Positions 17,939 to 26,420 of a DNA stretch of 64,000 bases are shown here, in pieces. The notes under the pieces were generated by a model that worked only from the letters and a program-made list of their open reading frames with translations, searched no databases and had not been told where the DNA came from. Source of the DNA: Paenibacillus mangrovi (lineage in GTDB: Bacteria > Bacillota > Bacilli > Paenibacillales > Paenibacillaceae); contig NZ_JALIRP010000003.1 in the NCBI RefSeq assembly GCF_022898935.1, forward strand, positions 62,001 to 126,000, in the 5' to 3' direction. The position numbers and the translations under genes are program-made. Position 1 is the first letter of the stretch. Every line of letters begins with the position of its first letter.

Positions 17939-18110
17939 CTAGCTTTTCTGTAGACGCTCGGTTTCCTCATCAATCAGTGCCGTATCAATCCGTTCAAACA
18001 GCAGTTTCAGCTTGCGGATTTCCCTACCCTCGGGCACCAGTACAGGCTGCCAGGACGGCTTCGGCAACGACAAGAATCCTCTGATCTCCTCACAGGCAAA
18101 CGGTATAAAA
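17939..18110 (-). pseudogene. Out-of-frame C-terminal tail of the methionyl-tRNA synthetase gene
   Basis: Downstream of the in-frame stop at 18090, another frame continues the protein sensibly: [16 protein letters not shown], then LKLLFERIDTALIDEE, ending in TAG at 17939-17941. Removing one T from the run of four (plus-strand A at 18107-18110) restores [15 protein letters not shown] in one frame. The change is either a real frameshift or a homopolymer sequencing error. Confidence 0.85.
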
Positions 18111-19577
18111 CGGTTCGAGGAGGCTGCTTAGATTCGCAATGATCTGCACGCAGTTATGCAGAGTGGCACCGCAAGCTTCGCGGTTGTCCTTGATCTGCAG
18201 CCATGGCTTCTCGTCATCGAAATACTTGTTGGCCCGGCGTACAAAAAGGAATATGCCCTCTAGGGCATCCTTGAAGTTCCCGGCGGAGGTACGGCTGCCC
18301 GAGCTTTGATACAACGCCGTAACGGCTTCTTTCCATTCGTCCGGGAGTTTTCCTGCAGGAACCTTTCCATCAAACGACTTACAGATAAAAGCAAGCGTCC
18401 GATGCACAAAATTGCCGAAGGCACCAAGCAGTTCGCCGTTATGGCTGTAAATGAACTCTCTCCAGGAGAAATCGGCATCACGGTTCTCCGGTCCGTTTGC
18501 GATCAGAAAATAGCGGATGGAATCCGGCTGATACCGGGCCAGCAGATCCGATGCCCATACCGCCCAGTTCCGGCTGGTCGAGAACTTCTTGCCTTCAAGG
18601 GTCAGGTATTCGCAGGAAATGATATGATCCGGTAAATGCAGCCCTTGAACTCCCAGCAGAATCGCGGGCCATATCAGCGTGTGAAAGGGGATGTTGTCCT
18701 TTCCATGAACATAGTAAGCGGTAATATTCCCGTGATCTTCCTCCCGCCAGAAAGTCTCCCAGCTTCCGCCCGTTTCGACTGCCCACTGTTTGCTGGCCGA
18801 GAGATAGCCGCTGACGGCCTCGATCCATACATAGATTTTTTTCGCTTCAAAACCCGGCAGCGGAACGTCGACTCCCCAAGCTAGATCCCTAGTGGCTGCC
18901 CGATCCTGCAGTCCTTCCTTCAGGTAGCGCCTGGTCATCTGGACGGCATTATCCCGCCAGCCCTTTGCCTGGCCTTCATACGCGGTTAATGCCTCCTGGA
19001 ATTTGGATAACGCGAGGTAATAATGCTCGGTAAGCCGCTCTACCGGGGGCGTTCCGCACAGCTTGCAGGTCCGCTCCTTCAGATCCGAGGGATCGAGCAG
19101 TGTGGAACAATAATCGCATTGGTCTCCCCGCGCGCGCTCCCCACATACCGGGCATATTCCTTCCACATACCTGTCAGGCAAGAAGCGCTGATCCACTTCG
19201 CAGTAGGTTTGCAGAACCTTTTTCGGATACAAGTACCCTTGTTCCAGCAACTTTACAAAAAGCTCCTGTACCGTCTCGTGATGTGCCGGCTGATCCGTAC
19301 GCGTATATAGATCATAGCTGAATCCAAGCTTGGCAAAACATTCAGTGAACTCCTGGTGGTAGCGCCCCGCAAACTCGCCTGGTTCAATTCCTTCCTGCGC
19401 CGCCTGAACGGCTACAGGCGTTCCATGACAGTCGCTGCCCGAAACGTACAAGACCTCATCTCCCTTGGCGCGAAAATAGCGTGCGAGCACATCGCCCGGC
19501 AGCAAGCTCGCCAGCCTTCCCAAATGCAGTGAACCATTGGCATAGGGCCATGCCCCGCCGATAAAAATATGTGCCAT
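18090..19577 (-). CDS. metG: Methionyl-tRNA synthetase, second (MetS2-like) type, frameshifted near the C-terminus
   Basis: Class I synthetase: HIGH-type motif is GSLHLGRLA after GGAWPYAN, and KMSKS is replaced by KFSTS. The connective domain has eight Cys in two zinc knuckles ([20 protein letters not shown] and CKLC), as in archaeal-type enzymes and the MetS2 of Bacillus anthracis and Streptococcus pneumoniae, which resists some MetRS inhibitors. There is no C-terminal tRNA-binding EMAP domain. As read it has 495 residues; correcting one base gives 545. ATG at 19577 follows GGGAGGA; the frame extends upstream into the T-box, which is not coding. The loss removes part of the anticodon-binding helical region. 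Confidence 0.88.
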   Translation of the reverse strand: MAHIFIGGAWPYANGSLHLGRLASLLPGDVLARYFRAKGDEVLYVSGSDCHGTPVAVQAAQEGIEPGEFAGRYHQEFTECFAKLGFSYDLYTRTDQPAHHETVQELFVKLLEQGYLYPKKVLQTYCEVDQRFLPDRYVEGICPVCGERARGDQCDYCSTLLDPSDLKERTCKLCGTPPVERLTEHYYLALSKFQEALTAYEGQAKGWRDNAVQMTRRYLKEGLQDRAATRDLAWGVDVPLPGFEAKKIYVWIEAVSGYLSASKQWAVETGGSWETFWREEDHGNITAYYVHGKDNIPFHTLIWPAILLGVQGLHLPDHIISCEYLTLEGKKFSTSRNWAVWASDLLARYQPDSIRYFLIANGPENRDADFSWREFIYSHNGELLGAFGNFVHRTLAFICKSFDGKVPAGKLPDEWKEAVTALYQSSGSRTSAGNFKDALEGIFLFVRRANKYFDDEKPWLQIKDNREACGATLHNCVQIIANLSSLLEPFYTVCL

Positions 19578-19602
19578 TGTTCTTCCTCCCTTTTTTACGT
19601 AA

Positions 19603-19890
19603 ATACAAAAAGCCCCCGTCCCCAAAGGGACGAGAGCATCATACTCACGTGTTACCACCCAAATTCATTCATGCCTCACGGCACTCACCTCATCAGGTAC
19701 GCCGCGGAAAGAAGCTGCACGGTTATACCTTAGCACGTTAACGGATGCGGGGTTCCGGCACAGCCTACATCCGTATCTGGATTCGGTGCGCAGCTCCAAG
19801 ACCATGTTCCCGTAGGTTATCCTTTGCTCCTTTTCAGCTTCCGGAGCTCTCTGTTCAAAGGCGTCACCGCGGTACTCTTCTTTTCATCGC
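19603..19890 (-). promoter_or_regulatory. T-box riboswitch, methionine-specific
   Basis: Read on the minus strand: an AGAGAGCT-x-GGAAGCTG start of stem I, the specifier loop GAACATGGTC with codon ATG (19803-19805), the T-box TGGGTGGTAACACG (19648-19661, slightly off the usual TGGGTGGTACCGCG), and an intrinsic terminator CTCGTCCC-tttg-GGGACGGG with a TTTTT tail at 19603-19612. Uncharged tRNA-Met should disrupt the terminator and switch on the synthetase. Bases 19891-20119 hold only promoter-like AT-rich sequence for both divergent genes. Confidence 0.9.
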
Positions 19891-20137
19891 TTTTATTACG
19901 GGTATTTAATTATCTGTTATATTACCAGGATATGGATAATGAAAGCAAGTGTTTTAATCGAATTCAAACTTCTTTATTATGGAATAAATGATATGAGATC
20001 CGGCAAGGGTCGTCAGCTGCCAATTAATACTGAGAGTTACCCTAAGATGACTCAAACTGGTTTTTATCGGCGGCAACAGGTAAGATAGAAGCAACACGAA
20101 GAGAAATGAGGGGAGAACCATTCAAGCTTGGTTAAAA

Positions 20138-20812
20138 ATGATCCTGCTCGTCGTGCTGACCAGCATTTTGACTCGTTTTGTGCCATTCTCCGCGTTTTTC
20201 CGGAATGTGGATACACTTGTCCATGAATTGTCGCATGCGCTGGTTACGCTCGTATTATCGGGGAAAGTCATGGTTATTTATCTATACAGCAATCAAAGCG
20301 GAGTCACACACTCCATTTTTGCCGAGAACTGGATGTCCATCCCGATCTCGCTTGCCGGTTACATCGGCTCTGCCTTGTTTGCCCTGCTGCTGTTTTACCT
20401 CTATGCCAAAAGAAAAGAACAAGCCGGACTCATCATCGTCATGGTGCTGGCAGCCATCGCGGCATTGCTGTTTGTTCGCAACAGCTATGGCTTGGTCTGG
20501 TGCATTGGCTTCGCTATCCTCAGCTGTCTGGTTGCTTTCATGGCTCCGCCATGGCTGAAGAACGGCTACTATATCTTGATTGCTTTTATCTGCCTGGTCG
20601 AGTCTGTCATCAGTCCGCTCGTCATTTTAAAGATATCTCTCTATAACCCAAGCGCTGCAGGCGACGCGGCCAATCTGGCTCAAGTCACACATGTGCCGGC
20701 GCTGATCTGGAGTCTTGTCTTTGTAGCCGTCTCCTTATACTGCGCGAAAATCTCGACATCGCTCCTGCTCAAGCGGGGCTTCGGCGCCAAGCCGCAGGCA
20801 TCCAATCATTAA
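20138..20812 (+). CDS. M50-type membrane metalloprotease-like protein
   Basis: 224 residues from the first ATG, with about seven hydrophobic segments. The second begins with NVDTLVHELSHALVTLV, where HELSHA is the HExxH zinc motif of M50 proteases and related Bacillales proteins. A second metal-site Asp motif (NPDG) is not evident, so activity is uncertain. There is no ribosome site before this ATG. GAGGGGAG lies 4 bases before an in-frame ATT at 20120, giving the N-terminus MQAWLKMILLV; this looks like the true start. A terminator follows at 20823. Confidence 0.8.
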   Translation: MILLVVLTSILTRFVPFSAFFRNVDTLVHELSHALVTLVLSGKVMVIYLYSNQSGVTHSIFAENWMSIPISLAGYIGSALFALLLFYLYAKRKEQAGLIIVMVLAAIAALLFVRNSYGLVWCIGFAILSCLVAFMAPPWLKNGYYILIAFICLVESVISPLVILKISLYNPSAAGDAANLAQVTHVPALIWSLVFVAVSLYCAKISTSLLLKRGFGAKPQASNH

Positions 20813-20822
20813 ATCACTTAAA

Positions 20823-20862
20823 GGTGGCCGTTCGTCTTCATGACGTACGTGCCGCCTTTTTT
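20823..20862 (+). terminator. Terminator after the M50-type gene
   Basis: GGTGGC (20823-20828) pairs with GCCGCC (20851-20856) with one wobble; GTC/GAC and CGT/ACG pair inside, and six T follow. Confidence 0.82.
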
Positions 20863-20969
20863 CGATATCCCTCATAACGTTCTGCTCAAAGTACATCTTC
20901 CTTCCATTTTAACAATCGCCATTCTTGCATACCGGAAAACTAATTTACTCTATAAAAATATATTTACTA

Positions 20970-20998
20970 TTGACAAAAATGTTTACCGAGGGCAAAAT
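20970..20998 (+). promoter_or_regulatory. Promoter of the second NRAMP gene with embedded MntR-like box
   Basis: A perfect -35 TTGACA (20970-20975), a 17-base spacer and a weak -10 CAAAAT (20993-20998). The spacer and -10 are covered by TTTACCGAGGGCAAA (20982-20996), which is nearly the reverse complement of the box at 6828. Bound regulator would block polymerase directly. Confidence 0.65.
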
Positions 20999-21046
20999 GT
21001 GAATATATCATTCATACAAACTATCAATAGAATGAAGGGAATTATT

Positions 21047-22426
21047 ATGGGAAGCTCAACTCCACTCCAACAAACATCACAGCATACTAATCATGTGTTT
21101 AGTCCTGCAAACGGGCAGAGTCTTGAAGAAATCAATAATACCGTCTCACTTCCGAAGAATGCAGGCTTCTGGAAAAAGCTAGCCGCCTACAGCGGCCCTG
21201 GCGCTCTGGTCGCCGTCGGTTATATGGATCCGGGAAACTGGATAACCTCCATACAAGGCGGGGCTCAATTTGGATATACCCTTCTCAGCGTTATTCTGCT
21301 GTCCAGTCTGATTGCCATGCTGCTTCAGAGCATGTGCGCCAAGCTGGGGATTGTTACCGGAATGGACCTGGCCCAGGCTACACGCCAAGCTACGAGCAAG
21401 CCTGTTGCCGTTGTTCTATGGATTTTAACGGAGCTCGCCATCATGGCGACCGATATTGCCGAGGTCATCGGAAGTGCGGTAGCGCTGGAGCTATTGTTTA
21501 AAATCCCGCTCCTGATTGGTGTACTGATCACCACATTGGACGTACTACTACTGTTATTGCTGGCTAAAGTCGGATTCCGCAAAATCGAAGCGATTGTGGT
21601 CACGCTGATTCTTACCATTTTTGTCGTTTTCTTCTATGAGGTGCTCTTGTCCAATCCAAGTATCGGTCCTATGCTTAAAGGCTTCATTCCTAGCCCGGAA
21701 ATAGCGACTAATAACGGCATGCTGCTGATCGCACTCGGAATCGTCGGGGCAACCGTCATGCCTCACAATTTGTATCTGCACTCTTCCTTAGTGCAAACAC
21801 GTCAGTTCGCACGTACACCAGAGGGCAAAAAAGAAGCCGTTCGTTTTGCGACTATCGACTCGAACCTTCAGCTCAGCGTCGCATTCGTGATCAACTGCCT
21901 GCTGCTGGTACTGGGGGCGGCCATGTTCTTCGGGTCAACAAGTGATCTGGGCCGATTTACGGATTTGTACAACGCGCTTTCCGATAACGCTATCGTAGGA
22001 GCCATTGCGAGTCCACTACTCAGTACCCTTTTTGCTGTAGCCCTGCTCGCTTCTGGTCAGAATTCAACCATTACAGGAACCTTGTCCGGCCAGATTGTCA
22101 TGGAAGGCTTTATCCGAATGAAAATGCCTGCCTGGATGCGCAGAATCATTACGCGGGTTATCGCTGTAATTCCAGTCATTATTTGCGTCATTATGTTCGG
22201 CGGTAAGGAAAATGCGGTTGAACAGCTGCTTCTGTATACGCAAGTGTTCCTGAGTATACAATTACCGTTTGCGATCATCCCGCTCACGATATTCACAAGC
22301 GACAAAAAACGGATGGGCGAATTCGCCAATCCCGCTTGGGTCAAATATCTGTCCTGGACCATAGCCATTATTCTGTCCCTGCTAAACATATTTCTGGTCT
22401 ACGGCACTTTTGCCGGTATAGAATAA
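21047..22426 (+). CDS. mntH: NRAMP-family manganese transporter (second copy)
   Basis: 459 residues from the ATG at 21047 (AAGGGA 6 bases before); an upstream in-frame extension to 20840 runs through the promoter and is not used. NRAMP motifs DPGN ([13 protein letters not shown]) and MPH ([14 protein letters not shown]) are intact. It shares the whole architecture with the gene at 6973 but differs throughout, so it is an old paralogue or separate acquisition rather than a recent duplication. The promoter carries an MntR-like box. Confidence 0.95.
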   Translation: MGSSTPLQQTSQHTNHVFSPANGQSLEEINNTVSLPKNAGFWKKLAAYSGPGALVAVGYMDPGNWITSIQGGAQFGYTLLSVILLSSLIAMLLQSMCAKLGIVTGMDLAQATRQATSKPVAVVLWILTELAIMATDIAEVIGSAVALELLFKIPLLIGVLITTLDVLLLLLLAKVGFRKIEAIVVTLILTIFVVFFYEVLLSNPSIGPMLKGFIPSPEIATNNGMLLIALGIVGATVMPHNLYLHSSLVQTRQFARTPEGKKEAVRFATIDSNLQLSVAFVINCLLLVLGAAMFFGSTSDLGRFTDLYNALSDNAIVGAIASPLLSTLFAVALLASGQNSTITGTLSGQIVMEGFIRMKMPAWMRRIITRVIAVIPVIICVIMFGGKENAVEQLLLYTQVFLSIQLPFAIIPLTIFTSDKKRMGEFANPAWVKYLSWTIAIILSLLNIFLVYGTFAGIE

Positions 22427-22427
22427 G

Positions 22428-22458
22428 AAAAAAAAGGGGAGCACATGATCTGCTCCCC
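22428..22458 (-). terminator. Terminator at the end of the polysaccharide-utilisation locus
   Basis: GGGGAGCA (22436-22443) pairs with TGCTCCCC (22451-22458); on the minus strand it is followed by eight T. It closes the long minus-strand operon. Confidence 0.92.
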
Positions 22459-22475
22459 TAGTCATTCTCCTCTAT

Positions 22476-23150
22476 TCACAAGCTTCCATTGATTCTCTCC
22501 ATCCGCATCCACGGAAAATCTCTGCCCGCTTCATCTGTCCAAGGTATAAAATGCGGCTGCATCACTTCATGCCAATTGCTGGGTGTTTGCTGCGTATTGA
22601 GAAGCCCCTGGCGTGTATGTTCACTAACCAAGCTCGGCAATTCATGATACGAGAAAATCAGCGTGCCGAACAGCCCGATCATATAGGTTTCATTGAAGCT
22701 TGGCTCCGCTTCTTCCTGCCTTTGAAAGTGGTAGTATATATAACTTGCCGCCATTTCAGGCCGCAAACAAGCAATCGAGCCGATTCGCTCGTCAATTTGG
22801 CGGTTTTTCCTCCATGTATCATAATCTGAAGGCACCCCATCGTGATAAATATCGATTAAAGGTACCTCAAGCCGGGCTGTAGCTTCAATTTCAGCCTTGC
22901 TTAGCGGATTCGCTGGCCATGATTCCAGCCATCGGCTGTAATGCTGCGGCCATCGCCACTCTGCTTGTTCTGAAAGATGGGCTGATTCCGCATAAATAAA
23001 CACATATAATTGTGAAACAAAGATGGAAACATCCGATAGTCCCTGAACAGCCCAATCCCTTCGAAGCGACTCCATATCCGCATTCACCGTTCGGCGGAAC
23101 TCGCTCTCAGAGTCACACCGAATCTGGGAATAATACAGTAAACGTTTCAT
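22476..23150 (-). CDS. Hypothetical protein, possibly two tandem mutarotase-like (RhaM/FucU-type) domains
   Basis: 224 residues, no signal peptide. The N-terminal half has SLRRDWAVQGLSDVSIFV then YVFIYAES, and the C-terminal half has SIACLRPEMAASYIYYH then LFGTLIFSYHELP with W-x3-MQPHFIPW. This spacing recalls the L-rhamnose mutarotase (dimeric alpha+beta barrel) pattern, in which a helix, a strand, LFxYxE and a terminal W-rich segment recur. The similarity is weak and the length is double that of RhaM. It is the last gene of the locus, so a sugar-mutarotase role in 6-deoxyhexose use is a reasonable guess only. Confidence 0.55.
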   Translation of the reverse strand: MKRLLYYSQIRCDSESEFRRTVNADMESLRRDWAVQGLSDVSIFVSQLYVFIYAESAHLSEQAEWRWPQHYSRWLESWPANPLSKAEIEATARLEVPLIDIYHDGVPSDYDTWRKNRQIDERIGSIACLRPEMAASYIYYHFQRQEEAEPSFNETYMIGLFGTLIFSYHELPSLVSEHTRQGLLNTQQTPSNWHEVMQPHFIPWTDEAGRDFPWMRMERINGSL

Positions 23151-23165
23151 AGGTGTAACATCCCC

Positions 23166-24305
23166 TTACCAGAACGTGTCTTTGATCCCGCGCAGCTTGG
23201 CAATAGCTTCCGCAAAAAAATAATCTCCATAAATAATAGGCACATTCACATGTGTATTTCGGGGGCTATTGGCTGTACCGAACCGAAGAATCGCTTCTTC
23301 ATTCGGATCACTCCAAGCCGAACATCTTTCGTCCAGCTTGCGAAGCAGCTTTTCAGCAACATTTCGATACAAGGAAGCTTCACTTGGCGGCACTAATAAA
23401 CTAAGCTCCAGCATGCCGCTTGCCGCACAAGCCGAGGCCGTGGAATCCATGGCCATTCCTTCTTCCCATGGCGCCCTAAAATCCCAAGGCGGCAGCCCAT
23501 CCTCCGGAAGATTCGCGAGGAAAAAATGGGCGGAACGCTTGGCCGCATCGATATAGCGAACATCTCCGGTATAACGAGCACTCAAAGCCATCCCATAAAT
23601 GGCCCATGCAGTGCCGCGTGACCACGCGGAATCCGGTGAATAGCCCTGGCCGCCAAGTGCCTCCAGGCGCTCCCCCGTCTCCGGATCAAAGCAGACAATA
23701 TGGTGAGCCGACCCGTCAGGACGGAGAAATTCGCGCAGCGTCGTATCTGCGTGCAGCTTGGCGATATGACGAAAACGCGGATCACTTGTTTCCTCGCTTG
23801 CCCAATACAGCAAAGGCAAGTTCATCATGCAATCGATAATCGCCCAGCCAACGCGTTCCGGCTGATTCCATGCCCGAATGAACTGGCCCATCGGGTTGAA
23901 GCGTCCTGCCAGGTGACTCGCTGCGGTCAAGGCGCGCCGCCTGGAATCTTCGCTGCCAAGCAGTTTATATTGTGCGACGGAAGACGGGCTCCACATAAAG
24001 CCTACGTCGTGATGGAGCGGGTAAAAGTCATACAGAACCAGATCCATTTTCGTTTCCGTAAGCGCGGCGATTTCCCTTAAACGATCATTCTTCGTTTCAC
24101 GATAAACCAGCCATAATAGTCCTGGCCAGAAACCGTTGGTCCACCAATCCGCCTCCTCCCGATTATACTTGCCATGATACGAGGCGTATGGAAAATCGGC
24201 ACCGATCGACTCGCACATGTTCTCGACCTTTCCGCAAATCTTACTCCAGGTCTGATCCAACCAAAGAAGACTTGCTGATTCAGTCTGCGGCTCGATGTTC
24301 GTCAT
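23166..24305 (-). CDS. GH88 unsaturated glucuronyl hydrolase
   Basis: 379 residues, cytoplasmic. Family features include NGFWPGLLWLVYRET near the N-terminus, HHDVGFMW (likely equivalent to the catalytic Asp88 of Bacillus sp. GL1 UGL), WAIIDCMMNLPLLYW (likely Asp149) and GQGYSPDSAWSRGTAWAIYG. The enzyme removes the 4,5-unsaturated uronic acid that a polysaccharide lyase leaves at the non-reducing end of oligosaccharides. The heparinase-type lyase gene in the same locus fits this. ATG follows AAGGAG by 7 bases. Confidence 0.93.
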   Translation of the reverse strand: MTNIEPQTESASLLWLDQTWSKICGKVENMCESIGADFPYASYHGKYNREEADWWTNGFWPGLLWLVYRETKNDRLREIAALTETKMDLVLYDFYPLHHDVGFMWSPSSVAQYKLLGSEDSRRRALTAASHLAGRFNPMGQFIRAWNQPERVGWAIIDCMMNLPLLYWASEETSDPRFRHIAKLHADTTLREFLRPDGSAHHIVCFDPETGERLEALGGQGYSPDSAWSRGTAWAIYGMALSARYTGDVRYIDAAKRSAHFFLANLPEDGLPPWDFRAPWEEGMAMDSTASACAASGMLELSLLVPPSEASLYRNVAEKLLRKLDERCSAWSDPNEEAILRFGTANSPRNTHVNVPIIYGDYFFAEAIAKLRGIKDTFW

Positions 24306-24333
24306 CTCAGACTCCTTCCGGCTACTGTCAGCC

Positions 24334-26394
24334 TTATTGTTCTGTCGTTAGTGAAAAGTGCAGACTGACTTCAAGCTTATCCTTCCGCGTCCATTGTGCG
24401 ATCCGATAATGACCGTTCCGGTTTGGCATTCGGCCCGGCAGCAGTTCCATTTCAATATTGTTCTCTGCTTCATCCGCCCACACGGTGTATGTTGCATTTC
24501 CGTATTTCACCGTTACTTTATTCCCTTCACAAAGGATCGACGATTGATCCGTCCCGTTCGTCACCAGCAGTGGAACCGTCACGCCAACCGCAGTCAGCTC
24601 AGCCGCTTCAGCCTCATCGAACTTCCAGGTAACCGTTATTTCGTCCATACCTATTCGGTAATTTTCCTCAATACGCTCCGCACTGCCATTCCCCGGTCTC
24701 GGCAGAACATCGCTAACTGCCCGGCGGTATACTTCATTCACGTTGGCGCCTGGAGTATTCGGGTCCAGAGGGTAAGCCTTTGGCTGCGGATTTGCGGCAT
24801 ACGTTACGGTAAAACTTAGATTGTTCTCTTGATCTTCTGGCGCAGGTACCGATAATTCACATAACCAGTGCAGTTGTTCCGCATTCAATGGTTGTCCCTC
24901 CGCATCCAAGGCATGAAACACTTCATGCTGTCTGCGGCCATAATTGGCCAACCTATGCCAAGCTCCATGCTCATCCCGCCACATCGGACCGATGGCCGCT
25001 GGAAAGAGCGGCGCGGGAATCGTCTGCTTCGGGCGATAAAATATCCAGGGAATCTCTCCCTCGAGACCCGCTATTCCAGTCGACAGGGCCGTCTCTTCCG
25101 GAATACCTGCCCGGTGCAATCGGACAAATCCAGTCGCATCCTGACCCATCTGGGCAGCCGTATCGATATTCACATGATAGCCGCCTTGCTTCAAGCCGGT
25201 TGTAGCATAGATCCGATGGAATGAAGGCAAATGCAGTACAAATCCCCCAACATCGGCGGGGGAAGCTGTTTCTTCAATCGAATCATCTGCATCCAAATAA
25301 CATGAAACGGCGATCTGTGCTGCATACAAGCTGTAAGTGGAATGGTAGGCGTAAAACTCGTAACCCACACGCTCCGCGATTGGAAAACGATTTTTGAATA
25401 GTCGAAATCCAGCAGGATCCTCCACCCATCGAAGAATCGATTGATAGGCCAGATGCGCAGCACGTTTGAACGTTCCTGCCCAAAATAAATCCCCATACCG
25501 CAGGCAATATGCAGCCTCTCTCTCGCAAATATGCACGAAGCTGAGCTCATTCCACAGCAGCTGATTACTGCGGCCACCACAGCTCGATGAGCCGGTTACC
25601 GATTGTGTGAACAGCATCGTTTTGGCTCCCCGATGAAGAAGAACCTTCAACAGTACAGCGGCTGCGCCCTCGTAGCCCGCTTCCAGAATACCGCTTAACT
25701 GATCTCTTGCTGCTAAATCATAGGCGGCTGGTAGATTCGGATCCCGATAAAGACCCTCCGGCGTAAACCGAGTCAGCTGATACGGCAGATATTTATCGAT
25801 AAAGGCGGTGGAATCGGTGAGCCCGGCGCGAAGCCTCATCATCTCTCCGTGCATCGCATACGTTGCCCAATTGCGGATTTGCCGAATATCCGGGAAGTTC
25901 CGCTCGGTTTGCGAGTAGGTGAGCTCCGGCTCAACCCGCTGCAGATTGGAACGCCAGCGGTCAACACGCGAAGGATCGGCGAAGCTGGATAACTGCTCAT
26001 ACGCCAGAACCAGCATATGGGATGTAAAATCCGCATGATCATCCGGCACCTGAATTTCGCCCAGACAATAACTGGCCCAATCCATCGCCTTCAGAATGAT
26101 CTCCTGCAAATCCTGGCATCGTCCCGCTTGAATAAGCACTGCACCTGCCTTGGCGAAGGATGCCGTTGCATATTCATGTTCCTTACCGTCCGAAGGATCG
26201 AGAACGGCCCCTTGATCATTGATATATGGCAGAAAGGCGCGTACCCTTCCTTCGGCAAAATCCAAGTAATGCCCTTTATCTATGGTGATCGACTTGACCG
26301 AAACGTGAGGCTGACGGGATGTAAAATCTTGTATCAGATCGGCTAAGGGATCAGCTGTTGCAATCTTATTCAGATATGTGGCATGAGCGTCCAT
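24334..26394 (-). CDS. Large uncharacterised protein of the polysaccharide locus, 686 aa
   Basis: No signal peptide and no family I recognise. The first 380 residues are rich in paired helices with conserved-looking aromatic and charged clusters (RNWATYAMHGEMMRLRAGL, TPEGLYRDPN, DLAARDQLSGILEAGYEG, GGRSNQLLWNEL), as in (alpha/alpha)-toroid lyases and glycosidases. From about 385 on it is beta-rich (GGYHVNIDTAAQMG, EIPWIFYRP, WHRLANYG). A toroid plus beta-sandwich layout resembles heparinase-type and related uronate lyases. It sits between GH88 and another unknown gene in one operon, so a role in depolymerising the same glycan is likely. Confidence 0.72.
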   Translation of the reverse strand: MDAHATYLNKIATADPLADLIQDFTSRQPHVSVKSITIDKGHYLDFAEGRVRAFLPYINDQGAVLDPSDGKEHEYATASFAKAGAVLIQAGRCQDLQEIILKAMDWASYCLGEIQVPDDHADFTSHMLVLAYEQLSSFADPSRVDRWRSNLQRVEPELTYSQTERNFPDIRQIRNWATYAMHGEMMRLRAGLTDSTAFIDKYLPYQLTRFTPEGLYRDPNLPAAYDLAARDQLSGILEAGYEGAAAVLLKVLLHRGAKTMLFTQSVTGSSSCGGRSNQLLWNELSFVHICEREAAYCLRYGDLFWAGTFKRAAHLAYQSILRWVEDPAGFRLFKNRFPIAERVGYEFYAYHSTYSLYAAQIAVSCYLDADDSIEETASPADVGGFVLHLPSFHRIYATTGLKQGGYHVNIDTAAQMGQDATGFVRLHRAGIPEETALSTGIAGLEGEIPWIFYRPKQTIPAPLFPAAIGPMWRDEHGAWHRLANYGRRQHEVFHALDAEGQPLNAEQLHWLCELSVPAPEDQENNLSFTVTYAANPQPKAYPLDPNTPGANVNEVYRRAVSDVLPRPGNGSAERIEENYRIGMDEITVTWKFDEAEAAELTAVGVTVPLLVTNGTDQSSILCEGNKVTVKYGNATYTVWADEAENNIEMELLPGRMPNRNGHYRIAQWTRKDKLEVSLHFSLTTEQ

Positions 26395-26420
26395 CCTCTG
26401 CTTCTACTCCTTTATTGTGA

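Noticed and set aside
19578..19658. N-terminal extension of the methionyl-tRNA synthetase
   Set aside because: This stretch is the antiterminator/terminator part of the T-box; the synthetase clearly starts with MAHIFIGG at 19577.
20840..21046. N-terminal extension of the second NRAMP gene
   Set aside because: The extra 69 codons run through the terminator of the previous gene, the -35/-10 promoter and the MntR-like box; the ATG at 21047 has its own ribosome site.
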